This document shows, in pieces, positions 1 to 7,598 of a DNA stretch of 10,929 bases. This stretch comes from Neisseriaceae bacterium (GTDB taxonomy: Bacteria > Pseudomonadota > Gammaproteobacteria > Burkholderiales > UBA11063), in the NCBI GenBank assembly GCA_947454215.1, contig CANGJN010000008.1, positions 1 to 10,929 on the forward strand. The letters run 5' to 3'. Positions within the stretch are counted from its first letter, which is position 1, and every line of letters begins with the position of its first letter. The notes under the pieces are model-generated. The model made no database searches. It was given only the letters and a program-made list of their open reading frames with translations, and was not told the DNA's origin. The translations under genes were made by a program, and so were the position numbers.

Positions 1-638
1 ATATTATAAGTAAAATAATACCTAATAAGGGAAATATTTTTTTTGATTTATTCATAGAGGGTGTTGAAAATGTTCATAAGACGGCAGAGGCATTTGTAAG
101 TATTTTGCATTGTCAGGAAGAAGAAAAGTTAAACGCTTTGTTGATAAAATCAAAATTACTGAAACAGAATGCTAATGAAATTAATAAAAGAGTTGTTTAT
201 ACTTTAAATAATATGTTTATCACACCTTTAGATAGAGGTGATATTCAAGAATTATCTGGCTTATTAAATAAATTAACTAAAAGAATTGCTAAAATAAGCA
301 CTAAACTTAAAATTTATAATATAGATGCTACTTGCGACGATTGTTTGATAAAAACAGCTGATACATTACTACTAATTGCAAAGAATTTAGAAGATATCAT
401 TAAAGCATTAAAGACTGAAGATGCTAAAAAAATAGAAATACTTAATGAAATTATTTCAGAATTGGAGGAAAATGGAATTGAAGACTTTAGGCATGCCATA
501 AATGAAATGTATTCTGGTGAATTTGATACACTAACTATTTTAAAGTTAAAAGAAATATATAAAAGCATTGATTCTGTAATTGAAATTGAAGTAAGTCTTG
601 CAGATTTGGCTCTACAGGTTTCTCTTAAGAGAATTTAG
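1..638 (+). CDS. DUF47 / PhoU-like phosphate transport accessory protein (5' end cut by window)
   Basis: The reading frame is open from base 3 to the TAG at 636-638, giving 211 residues. That is close to the full family length (about 205-215), so the true start should lie only a few codons outside the window. The early segment NKGNIFFDLFIEGVENV matches the usual DUF47 N-terminus, and the hallmark FITPLDRGDI lies at about bases 216-245. The rest is predicted all-helical, as expected for the PhoU-like four-helix bundle. DUF47 proteins are cytoplasmic partners or regulators of PiT phosphate permeases. Here the PiT gene begins one base after the stop, which supports that role and suggests translational coupling. 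A TTG at 105 would give a shorter 177-residue product, but conserved sequence continues upstream of it, so it is not the start. The family call is firm; the exact biochemical role is known only by analogy. Confidence 0.9.
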   Translation, partial: IISKIIPNKGNIFFDLFIEGVENVHKTAEAFVSILHCQEEEKLNALLIKSKLLKQNANEINKRVVYTLNNMFITPLDRGDIQELSGLLNKLTKRIAKISTKLKIYNIDATCDDCLIKTADTLLLIAKNLEDIIKALKTEDAKKIEILNEIISELEENGIEDFRHAINEMYSGEFDTLTILKLKEIYKSIDSVIEIEVSLADLALQVSLKRI

Positions 639-639
639 T

Positions 640-1644
640 ATGCTAAGTTTGATACATGTAAATTTATCGGCATATGCTTTAATTATTTTAGCATTAATTT
701 TTGAGTTTTTAAATGGATTTCATGATACCGCTAATACGGTAGCAACATCAATTTCTACTAAATCTTTGGGGCCATTCCAAGCAATATCTATAGCGGCTAT
801 TTTTAATATTATAGGTGCCTTAAGTGGAACTGCTGTTGCGGTAACTATAATTAGTGGCTTTGCATCTCCAGTATATGCTACTCCCAATGTTTTGTGTGCT
901 GCTTTATTGTCAGCAATATCTTGGAATATTATTACCTGGTTATTTGCTCTTCCAACATCTTCATCACATGCATTAATTGGTGGTCTAGTTGGTGGAATAA
1001 TTTTTAATGCCAATATTAGAGTAATACATTTTAAGGTATTATTATTTAATGTAATATTACCTATGATTGTTTCGCCCATTTTAGGTTTTATTTTATCAAT
1101 GTTTATTGCTGTTTTATTGCTTAAAATATTTTCAAATAATACCAAACCTAGAAAAACTAATAATATATTAAGAGAATTTCAGGTTTTATCAACAGCCTTC
1201 TTATCTTATAGCCATGGGGCAAATGATTCACAAAAAACAATTGGAATAATAACTTTAATTTTATTTAATTTTAAGTTAATTGGAACTGCTACAGCACCAT
1301 CTTGGGTAATATTTATTTGTGGATTATTTTTAGCATTGGGAACTTTTTTTGGCGGGATTAGTATTATTAAAACTCTTAGTACTAGGGTTGCAAAACTAAG
1401 TCCTAGTGGAGGAGTTGCATCAGAGTTATCTTCAGCAATTCTATTGCTAATTGCATCTAAATTAGGAATGCCGTTAAGTACAACACATGCTATTTCAGGT
1501 GCAATAATGGGGGCAGGATGGTCTGGGAGTAAATATGGGGTTAATTGGGGTGTTGTTAAATCAATGGTAATCAATTGGGTTTTAACTTTACCAAGTTGTA
1601 TTCTTATTTCAGGATTTATACTTCATATCTTAAATAAATTATAA
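640..1644 (+). CDS. pit: PiT-family inorganic phosphate transporter
   Basis: Low-affinity, ion-coupled inorganic phosphate permease (PF01384) of the inner membrane, 334 residues, nearly all hydrophobic helices. Both halves of the inverted duplication are visible. In the N-half, GFHDTANTVAT is at about 26-36 and LPTSSSHALIGG at about 104-115. In the C-half, SHGANDSQKTIG is at about 191-202 and GMPLSTTHA at about 276-284. These are the family signature loops thought to line the phosphate path. The central hydrophilic loop (about 166-182) is short, as in compact bacterial and archaeal members. I chose the ATG at 640 rather than the in-frame TTG at 598: it follows the DUF47 stop by one base, has a purine-rich AAGAGA upstream, and the extra 14 residues would overlap DUF47. 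It is cotranscribed with DUF47 and ends at a strong hairpin. No truncation or missing motif is seen. Confidence 0.93.
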   Translation: MLSLIHVNLSAYALIILALIFEFLNGFHDTANTVATSISTKSLGPFQAISIAAIFNIIGALSGTAVAVTIISGFASPVYATPNVLCAALLSAISWNIITWLFALPTSSSHALIGGLVGGIIFNANIRVIHFKVLLFNVILPMIVSPILGFILSMFIAVLLLKIFSNNTKPRKTNNILREFQVLSTAFLSYSHGANDSQKTIGIITLILFNFKLIGTATAPSWVIFICGLFLALGTFFGGISIIKTLSTRVAKLSPSGGVASELSSAILLLIASKLGMPLSTTHAISGAIMGAGWSGSKYGVNWGVVKSMVINWVLTLPSCILISGFILHILNKL

Positions 1645-1664
1645 TTTATTTAAGAAAATAAAAA

Positions 1665-1693
1665 AAGTGGTTAATAAATTAAATTAACCACTT
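1665..1693. terminator. Bidirectional rho-independent terminator between pit and rplS
   Basis: A perfect 11-bp stem, AAGTGGTTAAT (1665-1675) and ATTAACCACTT (1683-1693), has a 7-base loop. The plus-strand side is followed by ATAATTTTATTATT. The minus-strand side is followed by a run of T (the complement of the A-run 1658-1666). It sits between two convergent genes, 20 bases after the pit stop and 9 bases beyond the rplS stop, so it probably ends both transcripts. Confidence 0.85.
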
Positions 1694-1702
1694 ATAATTT
1701 TA

Positions 1703-2140
1703 TTATTCTGTAACCACAGCATCAGGTACAGTTTCTTCAGCCTGATGTACAATATTATCTATTTTAGGTGTATTATGTTGTTTTAATGTAAGTTTTTCTT
1801 TGATACGAGCAGATTTTCCAGAGCGTTCTCTTAAATAGTATAATTTAGCCCTTCTCACATCACCTCTACGTTTAACTTCAATATTATCAACTAAAGGGGA
1901 ATACGTTTGAAATGTTCTTTCAACGCCTTCTCCAGCAGAAATTTTTCTAACAATAAAAGAAGAGTTTAACCCACGATTTTTTTTGGCGATTACCACTCCT
2001 TCGTAAGACTGAATTCTTTCTCTAGTTCCTTCTTTTACTTTTACATTTATTACAACAGTATCACCTGCAGCAAATAATGGAATTTTTTTATTTAATCTAG
2101 CAATTTCTTCTTGCTCTAATTGTTGAATAATTTTATTCAT
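1703..2140 (-). CDS. rplS: 50S ribosomal protein L19
   Basis: L19 lies at the interface of the 30S and 50S subunits. The 145-residue product shows the typical N-terminal helix [16 protein letters not shown], then [35 protein letters not shown] in consecutive strands (about 23-57), and [33 protein letters not shown] near 81-113, all characteristic of the family. Bacterial L19 is usually 115-125 residues. The extra 25-30 residues at the C-terminus (from about 118) are polar and end acidic ([12 protein letters not shown]); such tails occur in some alphaproteobacteria. The start has a good ribosome binding site, AAGGAA, 7 bases upstream. It is the last gene of rpsP-rimM-trmD-rplS, 20 bases after trmD, and runs into the terminator shared with pit. 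Confidence 0.97.
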   Translation of the reverse strand: MNKIIQQLEQEEIARLNKKIPLFAAGDTVVINVKVKEGTRERIQSYEGVVIAKKNRGLNSSFIVRKISAGEGVERTFQTYSPLVDNIEVKRRGDVRRAKLYYLRERSGKSARIKEKLTLKQHNTPKIDNIVHQAEETVPDAVVTE

Positions 2141-2160
2141 AATATTTCCTTATCTTGTTC

Positions 2161-2904
2161 CTACTTAGATTTAATTTTAATTATCTCATCAAGTAGACCA
2201 GATTCTAATTTATTTAAATTTCGTTTCTTAATAAGTTCAGGACGCTTTTTAAAAGTATTCCATAAACTCATTTGCAAACGCCAACGTTCTATTTGTTTAT
2301 GATTTCCAGAGAGCAGTATATCAGGAACCGAATTATTTTTATAAACTCTTGGAACAGTATAATGGGGGTAATCTAATAAACCATTCATAAAAGAATCCAT
2401 TACAGCAGAATTGCAGTCATGTAAAGCATTTGGTAAATGACGAATTATACCATCCATAATAGCCATTGCAGGTAATTCTCCACCAGATATAACAAAATCT
2501 CCTAACGATAATTCAAGATCAATGTTATTCTCTATAAACCTTTCATCAACTCCTTCATATCTTCCACAAACAAATATAATACTTTTCTCTAAAGATAAAT
2601 TTTTAATCATATCTTGATTAACAGTTTTTCCTTGAGGAGAAAGGTAAACTTTTAATGGTACTGTATCTTTAGATAACTCTATGGCTTTTTTCATAGCTAA
2701 ATCTAAAGGTTCAACCATCATAACCATACCAGGACCACCACCATATGTTTTGTCATCTATTTTTTTATGAATATTTGTAGTATAGTCTCTAGGATTAATA
2801 CAATTTAACTCATATAAATTGTTATTATAAGCCTTGGATGTTATTCCATATTTAGTTATACATTCAAACATTTCAGGAAAAATACTTATAACATTAAAAA
2901 TCAT
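2161..2904 (-). CDS. trmD: tRNA (guanine-N1)-methyltransferase TrmD
   Basis: TrmD transfers a methyl group from S-adenosylmethionine to N1 of G37 in tRNAs reading CNN codons, preventing +1 frameshifting. The 247-residue product has normal length and all the knotted SPOUT-fold motifs: MIFNVISIFPEMF at the N-terminus, YGGGPGMV at 54-61, LSPQGK at 88-93, CGRYEGVDER at 113-122 and SLGDFVISGGELPAM at 133-147 (the trefoil knot with the cofactor pocket). R155 and D170 (in SAVMDSF) fit the catalytic Arg and Asp positions. DYPHYTVPRVY replaces the commoner YTRP. The C-terminal helical domain, GNHKQIERWR at 200-209, contributes to tRNA binding. The gene starts one base after the rimM stop, so translation is probably coupled; its own Shine-Dalgarno sequence is weak. 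Confidence 0.97.
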   Translation of the reverse strand: MIFNVISIFPEMFECITKYGITSKAYNNNLYELNCINPRDYTTNIHKKIDDKTYGGGPGMVMMVEPLDLAMKKAIELSKDTVPLKVYLSPQGKTVNQDMIKNLSLEKSIIFVCGRYEGVDERFIENNIDLELSLGDFVISGGELPAMAIMDGIIRHLPNALHDCNSAVMDSFMNGLLDYPHYTVPRVYKNNSVPDILLSGNHKQIERWRLQMSLWNTFKKRPELIKKRNLNKLESGLLDEIIKIKSK

Positions 2905-2905
2905 T

Positions 2906-3421
2906 TTAATATGATATTTCCCAATCTACTAATATGGATTTATTTTGTAAATTTACATCAATTATAAACTTATTTACAAAAGGAATTAGCAATTCTTTTA
3001 GGTCATTTTTTATTTTTATCACCATAATAGAATTCGCTCCATTCATCATGAACTTCTCAACTGTTCCTAATTGATCATTTTTATTAAATACCGAAAAACC
3101 AATTAAATCAAATTGATAGTATTCATTATCTGCTAATTTAGGAAGTTTGTCTCTCAAGACTCCAATAGTTAATCCTTTTAGAGACATAGCAATATCTCTA
3201 TCAGATACTTTATCTAATTTTACATATAAAAAGTTTTCTTTAGAAAAAGATTCAATTAACTTATACTCTTTCCATATATCATCTATTTGAATTAAAATAC
3301 TATCAAATTTAGTCAAATTTTCAGGGCTATCAGAATCACTTTTGATTTTTACCCAACCTAAAACTCCAAAAGCACCTGTTATTGTTCCCATAGGAACAAT
3401 AGATAGATTACTATTAAGCAT
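2906..3421 (-). CDS. rimM: 16S rRNA processing / 30S maturation protein RimM
   Basis: RimM is a cytoplasmic assembly factor that binds S19 and helps mature the 3' domain (head) of the 30S subunit. The 171-residue product has normal length. The N-terminal RimM domain is recognised by [20 protein letters not shown] (about 11-30). The C-terminal PRC-barrel begins at [12 protein letters not shown] (about 102-113) and continues with [19 protein letters not shown], where the usual GAND is GANS, then LLIPFV and a final VDW motif. The ATG overlaps the end of rpsP by 8 bases in the context ATGCTTAA, a typical translationally coupled junction, with AAGG a few bases upstream inside rpsP. It is followed after one base by trmD. 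The rpsP-rimM-trmD-rplS order is among the best conserved in bacteria and confirms the identity. Confidence 0.95.
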   Translation of the reverse strand: MLNSNLSIVPMGTITGAFGVLGWVKIKSDSDSPENLTKFDSILIQIDDIWKEYKLIESFSKENFLYVKLDKVSDRDIAMSLKGLTIGVLRDKLPKLADNEYYQFDLIGFSVFNKNDQLGTVEKFMMNGANSIMVIKIKNDLKELLIPFVNKFIIDVNLQNKSILVDWEISY

Positions 3422-3662
3422 TTGCCTTGTGAATTTTAATTAGATTTTTTACAGTTGGAGAAAGTTTTGCTCCTACATCTACCCAATGTTTTATTCTATC
3501 ATTATCTAATCTGAATGCCTCTGCATTTTCCTTTGCTCTAGGGTTGAAAAAACCTAGTTTTTCAATAAAATTACTATCTCTTCTAGATCTAGAGTCTGTA
3601 GCAACAATATGATAAAAGGGAAGATTACGGCTTCCTCCACGAGCTAAACGAACTACTACCAT
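3414..3662 (-). CDS. rpsP: 30S ribosomal protein S16
   Basis: S16 is an early-assembling 30S protein that binds the 5' domain of 16S rRNA. The 82-residue product is of standard length, without the long C-terminal extension found in many free-living alphaproteobacteria. Diagnostic sequence: [19 protein letters not shown] at the N-terminus, then [21 protein letters not shown] and a C-terminal helix with [16 protein letters not shown]. The start is preceded by TAAGGAT at a good distance, and a candidate -10 box lies about 30 bases upstream. It is the first gene of the operon. In many alphaproteobacteria ffh precedes rpsP, but here the next gene upstream is obgE. Confidence 0.96.
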   Translation of the reverse strand: MVVVRLARGGSRNLPFYHIVATDSRSRRDSNFIEKLGFFNPRAKENAEAFRLDNDRIKHWVDVGAKLSPTVKNLIKIHKANA

Positions 3663-3685
3663 GTAAATATCCTTAAAAAAATTAG

Positions 3686-3720
3686 AACATTATTATATAA
3701 TAAAATTATTTGATAATGTT
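3686..3720 (-). promoter_or_regulatory. Candidate rpsP promoter with inverted repeat (obgE-rpsP gap)
   Basis: The 106-base gap between obgE and rpsP holds a perfect minus-strand TATAAT (3697 down to 3692), about 30 bases before the rpsP start. No clear -35 is seen at 17 bases. The same stretch carries an 8-bp inverted repeat, AACATTAT (3686-3693) and ATAATGTT (3713-3720), with a 19-base AT-only loop. It could be an operator, a weak terminator for obgE or chance in AT-rich DNA. The promoter reading is favoured because the start follows with a correctly spaced Shine-Dalgarno sequence. Confidence 0.4.
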
Positions 3721-3768
3721 ATGGTGTTGTTAATATATGTAATATAAACAATAAATATGTTAAAATAT

Positions 3769-4812
3769 TTATAAATTCGATTCATGTTTTTTATTAATAA
3801 AGTCCATTAAATAGAAACAAACACTTTTACATCCAAAGCCAGTGACTCCAGATATAAGAAAAACTTTATCAAAATTGGTATTGGTTTTATACTTTTTAAA
3901 GTCTTTGATAAATTTTTTTATTTTTGTGTTATCTAAATCATTATTGACTATATCAACCTTATTTAATACTAGAAATCTTGGCTTGTTGTATAGTTCAATA
4001 TTATATTTTTTTAATTCTTCTAAAATTGCGATGTTTTTGCTGACAACATCGTCACTTTCATTCATAGGGAATATATCAATCAAATGGAGTAAAATTTTTG
4101 TTCTTTCTAAATGTTTTAAGAACTTTATCCCTAATCCTACACCATCAGATGCACCTTCAATAATTCCTGGAATATCTGCAATAACAAAACTTTTATTCTG
4201 TTCAACCTTCACCACTCCTAAATTAGGGTATAGAGTAGTAAACGGATAGTCTGCAACTTTAGGAGTAGCATTAGAAACAGATCTTATAAATGTTGATTTA
4301 CCAGCATTTGGTAAGCCTAATAGACCAACATCAGCTAATACTTTAAGTTCTAATTTTAAGGTTTTCTGTTCACCTTCTCCTGCTGGAGTAGTTTTTCTTG
4401 GAGCCCTGTTAGTAGAAGATTTAAAATGTAAATTTCCAAGGCCACCTTTTCCTCCTTTTGCTATGATAACTTCTTGACAGTTATAACTCAAGTCAGTAAG
4501 AGTTTCATTAGTTTCGACGTCTATAACTATAGTACCAACTGGAACTCTTAAAAAAATATCTTCTCCACCTCTACCATTGCAGTCACTTCCTCTTCCCATT
4601 CCACCATTTTGAGCAACGTATTTTTTTATAAATCTATATTCAATTAAGGTATTGATATTTTCATCTGCAATTATAATAACATTTCCGCCTCTTCCTCCAT
4701 CACCACCATCTGGACCTCCACGTTCTATAAATCTTTCTCTTCGAAATGACGCAGAGCCTTTGCCACCATTACCAGCAATTACTTCTATAGTAGCTTCATC
4801 AATAAATTTCAT
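3769..4812 (-). CDS. obgE: Obg-family GTPase (50S ribosome assembly)
   Basis: Obg/CgtA is an essential slow GTPase that binds the 50S subunit, monitors its late assembly and links this to growth control. The 347-residue product has the glycine-rich Obg fold (about 1-158), with [15 protein letters not shown] and [14 protein letters not shown] near the N-terminus, [16 protein letters not shown] at about 70-85 and GGKGGLGN at 120-127. The GTPase domain follows: G1 GLPNAGKS 166-173, switch I FTT 191-193, G3 DIPG 213-216, G4 NKVD 284-287, and G5 SGVTG about 321-325 (often SA). The protein stops soon after the G domain, so the OCT domain found in many Firmicutes is absent, as usual in alphaproteobacteria. 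The start has AAGG 7 bases upstream and a candidate promoter 28 bases further up. In related bacteria obgE normally follows rplU-rpmA directly; here 1.18 kb separates them. Confidence 0.97.
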   Translation of the reverse strand: MKFIDEATIEVIAGNGGKGSASFRRERFIERGGPDGGDGGRGGNVIIIADENINTLIEYRFIKKYVAQNGGMGRGSDCNGRGGEDIFLRVPVGTIVIDVETNETLTDLSYNCQEVIIAKGGKGGLGNLHFKSSTNRAPRKTTPAGEGEQKTLKLELKVLADVGLLGLPNAGKSTFIRSVSNATPKVADYPFTTLYPNLGVVKVEQNKSFVIADIPGIIEGASDGVGLGIKFLKHLERTKILLHLIDIFPMNESDDVVSKNIAILEELKKYNIELYNKPRFLVLNKVDIVNNDLDNTKIKKFIKDFKKYKTNTNFDKVFLISGVTGFGCKSVCFYLMDFINKKHESNL

Positions 4813-4839
4813 TAATTTACCTTATTATTCAAAATATAA

Positions 4840-4869
4840 ATATTAATAGACATTTGGCTCGATTGTAAA
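4840..4869 (-). promoter_or_regulatory. Candidate sigma70-type promoter for obgE
   Basis: On the minus strand, TTTACA (4869-4864) is followed after 18 bases by TAATAT (4845-4840), a fair match to -35 and -10 boxes. The obgE start at 4812 lies 28 bases below the -10, leaving a short leader that contains the Shine-Dalgarno AAGG. A separate obgE promoter makes sense because 1.18 kb and a possible terminator separate it from rpmA. In AT-rich DNA such matches arise by chance, so the call is tentative. Confidence 0.4.
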
Positions 4870-5217
4870 ATTTTTTATTAACATTAAGTATTTTGCGGGA
4901 CTGTGTAAAGTTAACAATTTATACAACTATATATAAAGAAAAAAATTATTATTAGTGATCAAAGGACATATTAGCGTGGTATTTATTTTGTTAAAGATTT
5001 TATAGTTTGTCTAAGTATTATTATATACCTATTACTTCTGATTATCTAATATTATGTAACTTTTAAATTATAGAATTAAGCAAAAAATTATAATGTAATG
5101 CAAGAATAATGTAGATTCGACAACAATTGTTCTAACTTTATAGGAGATGCTTAAAAAATTTATCTAATAGATTAATCACAACTTAGATTGCCTTGTAATT
5201 TAGGTGATTTCCTTCAG

Positions 5218-5289
5218 GTTTCAATTTTAGATTTTAAGTATTTTAATTAATGTGGTGTAATACAACATTATTAATATCACAATTGAAAC
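5218..5289. repeat. Nested inverted repeat in the rpmA-obgE spacer
   Basis: The outer arms GTTTCAATT (5218-5226) and AATTGAAAC (5281-5289) are perfect 9-bp complements. Between them, TTAATTAATGT and ACATTATTAA pair over about 10 bp with one bulged T and a loop of about 11 bases. Together they could fold into a two-tier hairpin of about 72 bases. No known RNA family is recognised, and AT-rich chance pairing is possible. Confidence 0.3.
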
Positions 5290-5321
5290 GAACAATCAGT
5301 TATTAAAATATAGCATTTTCT

Positions 5322-5746
5322 TTATTTACTAAACCTTGGTTTTTTCTTAATAAGTATGTCAACTGTATGTTTCTTATTCTCTTAGAATATAAACTTTGAC
5401 TCTATCTAAATTTTCTAGTAATCTATTTCATTTACCTTTTCATCACTACATTATTTTATCTAATTCTTCTTTGAAATAATTGATTATCAACAACATGTAG
5501 TGTTTTTTAATAATGCTATAATTTCGAAAATAATTTTATACTTATATTGGTGATGAAATGTTTTTTTCAGGAAAAATTTTAGAATCCAAAATAATTTCCC
5601 AAAAAGTTCCTTTAAATTGTATTGTCATATTCTTAATGTTATTTTCCCCAAGCATCATTAAATTTAACGTGATCTTTTTGGGTTAGGTTTTTGTAGCTTT
5701 TAAAAACCATTTTATGTTCATTATCTAATATATACAGTATATCCAT
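5322..5746 (-). pseudogene. Possible decayed gene, about 140 codons, on the minus strand
   Basis: Several coding-like stretches follow each other on the minus strand with stops and frame changes between them. One runs from an ATG at 5746 to a TAA at 5639 (MDILYILDNEHKMVFKSY and on, 35 residues). A second overlaps it in another frame from 5658 to 5542 (includes NMTIQFKGTFWEIILDSK). The same frame, after two stops, contains NYFKEELDKIM (ending 5446) and, after more stops, LLENLDRVKVYILRE (ending 5374). A shift then gives ENKKHTVDILIKKKPRF (ending 5322). Their mixed, protein-like composition and shared orientation with rpmA and obgE suggest a gene once cotranscribed with them. I do not recognise a family. 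AT-rich DNA yields such fragments by chance, so confidence is low. Confidence 0.27.
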
Positions 5747-5890
5747 AAAAAAATTTTATCTAAACTTACAATACATTGATACTGTTGAGTAATAATGAAA
5801 TTTGTTTCGAAGTTTACTAATAAATTTTTATGTTAATAGATTTATTAAAAATTTTAATTGGGAGCATCTCTATTTTAAATAATATTTAAT

Positions 5891-5937
5891 ACCGAAATTC
5901 AATAATTTATAGAATAATATAAAAATTGAATTTCGGT
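5891..5937 (-). terminator. Inverted repeat after rpmA, probable transcript end
   Basis: A perfect 13-bp pair, ACCGAAATTCAAT (5891-5903) and ATTGAATTTCGGT (5925-5937), is separated by 21 AT-rich bases. It starts 57 bases beyond the rpmA stop. The minus-strand side continues with TATTAAATATTATTTA, which is T-rich without a clean T-run, and the loop is large. It is therefore a non-canonical terminator or an RNA-end stabilising structure rather than a textbook one. Confidence 0.55.
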
Positions 5938-5994
5938 TTAAAATAACTTTATTCAGTTAAACCATAACTTTTGATTTAAGAATTTATGCATCAA

Positions 5995-6252
5995 CTATAG
6001 AGCTTCGACATTAACAATACTGCGATTAAATTCTCCACCAACTGAAAATCTTACTGTACCATCAATCTTAGAAAATAAAGTATGATCCTTACCCATACCT
6101 ACATTTAATCCTGGATGAAATTTAGTTCCTCTTTGCCTTACAATAATATTGCCAGCTACAACCAATTCACCTCCAAAAACTTTTACTCCTAACATTTTAG
6201 GATTTGAGTCACGACCATTTCGCGAACTACCACCAGCTTTCTTCGTTGCCAT
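5995..6252 (-). CDS. rpmA: 50S ribosomal protein L27
   Basis: L27 reaches with its N-terminus towards the peptidyl-transferase centre and helps position tRNA. The 85-residue product has typical length and sequence: [16 protein letters not shown] at the start, then [29 protein letters not shown] and [16 protein letters not shown]. The N-terminus starts directly with ATKKAGGSS, with no cleavable leader of the Firmicutes type. The start lies two bases after the rplU stop, with its Shine-Dalgarno AAGGAA inside the last rplU codons, so the two are cotranscribed and probably coupled. A 13-bp inverted repeat follows the gene. Confidence 0.97.
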   Translation of the reverse strand: MATKKAGGSSRNGRDSNPKMLGVKVFGGELVVAGNIIVRQRGTKFHPGLNVGMGKDHTLFSKIDGTVRFSVGGEFNRSIVNVEAL

Positions 6253-6254
6253 AT

Positions 6255-6572
6255 TTAGATTCCTTTATTTATTGAAATAATATCTATTTCAGTATAGTTT
6301 TGACGATGTCCTTGATGTTTTTGAAAGTGTTTCCTTCTTCTCATCTTGAAAATCTTAACTTTTTTATGCCTACCATTGTCAATAACTTTGGCTGTTACAT
6401 TCGCACCTTCTACAAGTGGTTTCCCAATTAAAATACTACCATCATCAGTAATCATTAACACTTCTGAAATAGTGATAATTTCACCAATGTTTGCCGGCAT
6501 CTGTTCTATTTTTAATTTATCGCCAACAGCAACCTGATATTGTTTGCCGCCAGTTTTTATTACCGCATACAT
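6255..6572 (-). CDS. rplU: 50S ribosomal protein L21
   Basis: L21 binds 23S rRNA in the 50S subunit. The 105-residue product has normal length. It begins [20 protein letters not shown], the family signature, and ends with the basic rRNA-binding stretch [15 protein letters not shown] then GHRQNYTEI. The start is supported by TAGGAG 6 bases upstream, one of the best Shine-Dalgarno sequences in the window, and by a clear promoter about 60 bases upstream. It is the first gene of rplU-rpmA. The opposite strand upstream contains 1.1 kb without an intact gene. Confidence 0.97.
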   Translation of the reverse strand: MYAVIKTGGKQYQVAVGDKLKIEQMPANIGEIITISEVLMITDDGSILIGKPLVEGANVTAKVIDNGRHKKVKIFKMRRRKHFQKHQGHRQNYTEIDIISINKGI

Positions 6573-6617
6573 CGTTTTCTCCTAATTAATTAACTTTTAT
6601 ATTTCCTAAAATAATAG

Positions 6618-6639
6618 AAAATATTCAACACAATATTTT
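6618..6639. promoter_or_regulatory. Inverted repeat over the rplU -10 box, possible operator
   Basis: Perfect 8-bp arms, AAAATATT (6618-6625) and AATATTTT (6632-6639), have a 6-base centre CAACAC. The repeat covers the -10 hexamer and the expected start point of the rplU promoter, where a repressor would block transcription; alternatively it forms a hairpin at the 5' end of the leader. No regulator can be named from this. Confidence 0.3.
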
Positions 6640-6664
6640 ACTTTATTATGTATTGTTTTGTCAA
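6635..6664 (-). promoter_or_regulatory. Sigma70-type promoter of rplU-rpmA
   Basis: On the minus strand, a perfect TTGACA (6664-6659) is followed after 18 bases by TAAAAT (6640-6635), a 5/6 match to TATAAT. Transcription would start near 6628 and give a leader of about 55 bases with a strong Shine-Dalgarno sequence before rplU. This is the clearest promoter in the window and fits a constitutive ribosomal protein operon. Confidence 0.65.
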
Positions 6665-7090
6665 AAAAATTTTATTTTAAATTTTAATAATAGTTAATTA
6701 AAGATGATGAATTTATTTATTTTATAAGTCTTTACCTCAAAATATTACTAACTTATTAATTTTTATACTTTTCCTGTATTTTTGATTAGTTTAATATTTT
6801 AATTAATTTGTTTATATATTAATTTTTATAACCGGCATTAAGTTTTTCTTTTTAAAAATATAATATATTGATTTAATTAGATTTATATATAATTTTTATT
6901 ACAAGTATAAATATTAATGAATAAAAAAAGCGTAAATAAATACTCTAGTTTTTTAAAAATGCAATTACGACTACTACATCTTTTGGTCAAACTACTAAAT
7001 AGTATATTTTAAAGATGTCAGTTTAAATTATTTTAATATTGTTGTTTTTTATACTCAATGGCATAGCATTTGATTTTAATGCATTATAAA

Positions 7091-7324
7091 TTATCTTTTT
7101 TCAGGAGTTTGTTTAGAGTACCCTCGACATATTATCAATTTTTTTTGATCAAAAACTATTGAAGAACTTTCTTGTGTTTGTGTTATATTTTCACAAATAG
7201 AATAAATTTTGTGTTGTTTAAGTTGATATCCTATTGTATGAATTATTTGATATGCTAACAATTGCTACAAACATGTGTTTTCAATTCTTGAATTCCTTCC
7301 ATCATTTCCTCATAAAGTACCCAT
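7091..7324 (-). pseudogene. Frameshifted small gene relic, unknown family
   Basis: A start-like context is present on the minus strand: GAAGGG (within 7338-7332), then ATG at 7324. That ATG meets a TGA after four codons (MGTL). One frame over, the sequence reads on as LYEEMMEGIQELKTHVCSNC and stops at 7255. In a third frame, a run of 57 sense codons from 7264 to the TAA at 7093-7091 includes AYQIIHTIGYQLKQHKIYS and IVFDQKKLIICRGYSKQTP. Joining the pieces needs two single-base shifts and would give about 77 residues with one CxxC pair. The composition is protein-like and the start signal is good, which suggests recent decay of a small gene. I do not recognise it. A chance open frame remains possible. 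Confidence 0.38.
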
Positions 7325-7598
7325 ATTATATCCCTTCTAAAATTTAATAAAATGTGTTATAATTATATTTAACATTATTTATATTTAAATTTTAAGAAAT
7401 TGCATATTTGTCTAAAAAATAATGTATAATTAGTTGGTATAAACAACATTTAGTTTTAATTAGATTATAACAAAAAAATTACTTCTGTTACTATATTTAA
7501 ATTTTTTTAATTATAAATCAACGATGTTGTCAACTTTATTTTATCTATACAAATCAGTGCATTATTCCAAAAGTACAATATATTAACTTAAAATTAAA

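Larger units (their letters stand above)
4870..5890. other. Long gene-poor spacer between rpmA and obgE
   Basis: I see no intact gene of convincing length on either strand. The stretch holds short coding-like fragments on the minus strand (listed separately as a possible pseudogene at 5322-5746), a nested inverted repeat at 5218-5289, and a short palindrome AACAATTGTT at 5122-5131. The rest is AT-rich with frequent stops in all frames. Its place between two genes that are usually adjacent suggests a decayed gene or general loosening of the genome. Confidence 0.6.

Noticed and set aside
598..639. TTG-initiated N-terminal extension of the phosphate transporter
   Set aside because: It would overlap the DUF47 gene by 41 bases and adds 14 residues not typical of PiT; the ATG at 640 directly after the DUF47 stop is a better start.
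720..1574. Minus-strand open frames of 141 and 122 codons inside pit
   Set aside because: They are antisense shadows of a strongly conserved membrane-protein gene and have no family features.
3842..4846. Plus-strand open frames opposite obgE
   Set aside because: They mirror the glycine-rich obgE sequence (runs of Pro and Ser) and have no start signals or recognisable motifs.
5112..5131. A tRNA-like T-loop (GATTCGAC) in the rpmA-obgE spacer
   Set aside because: No matching acceptor, D or anticodon stems could be found around it.
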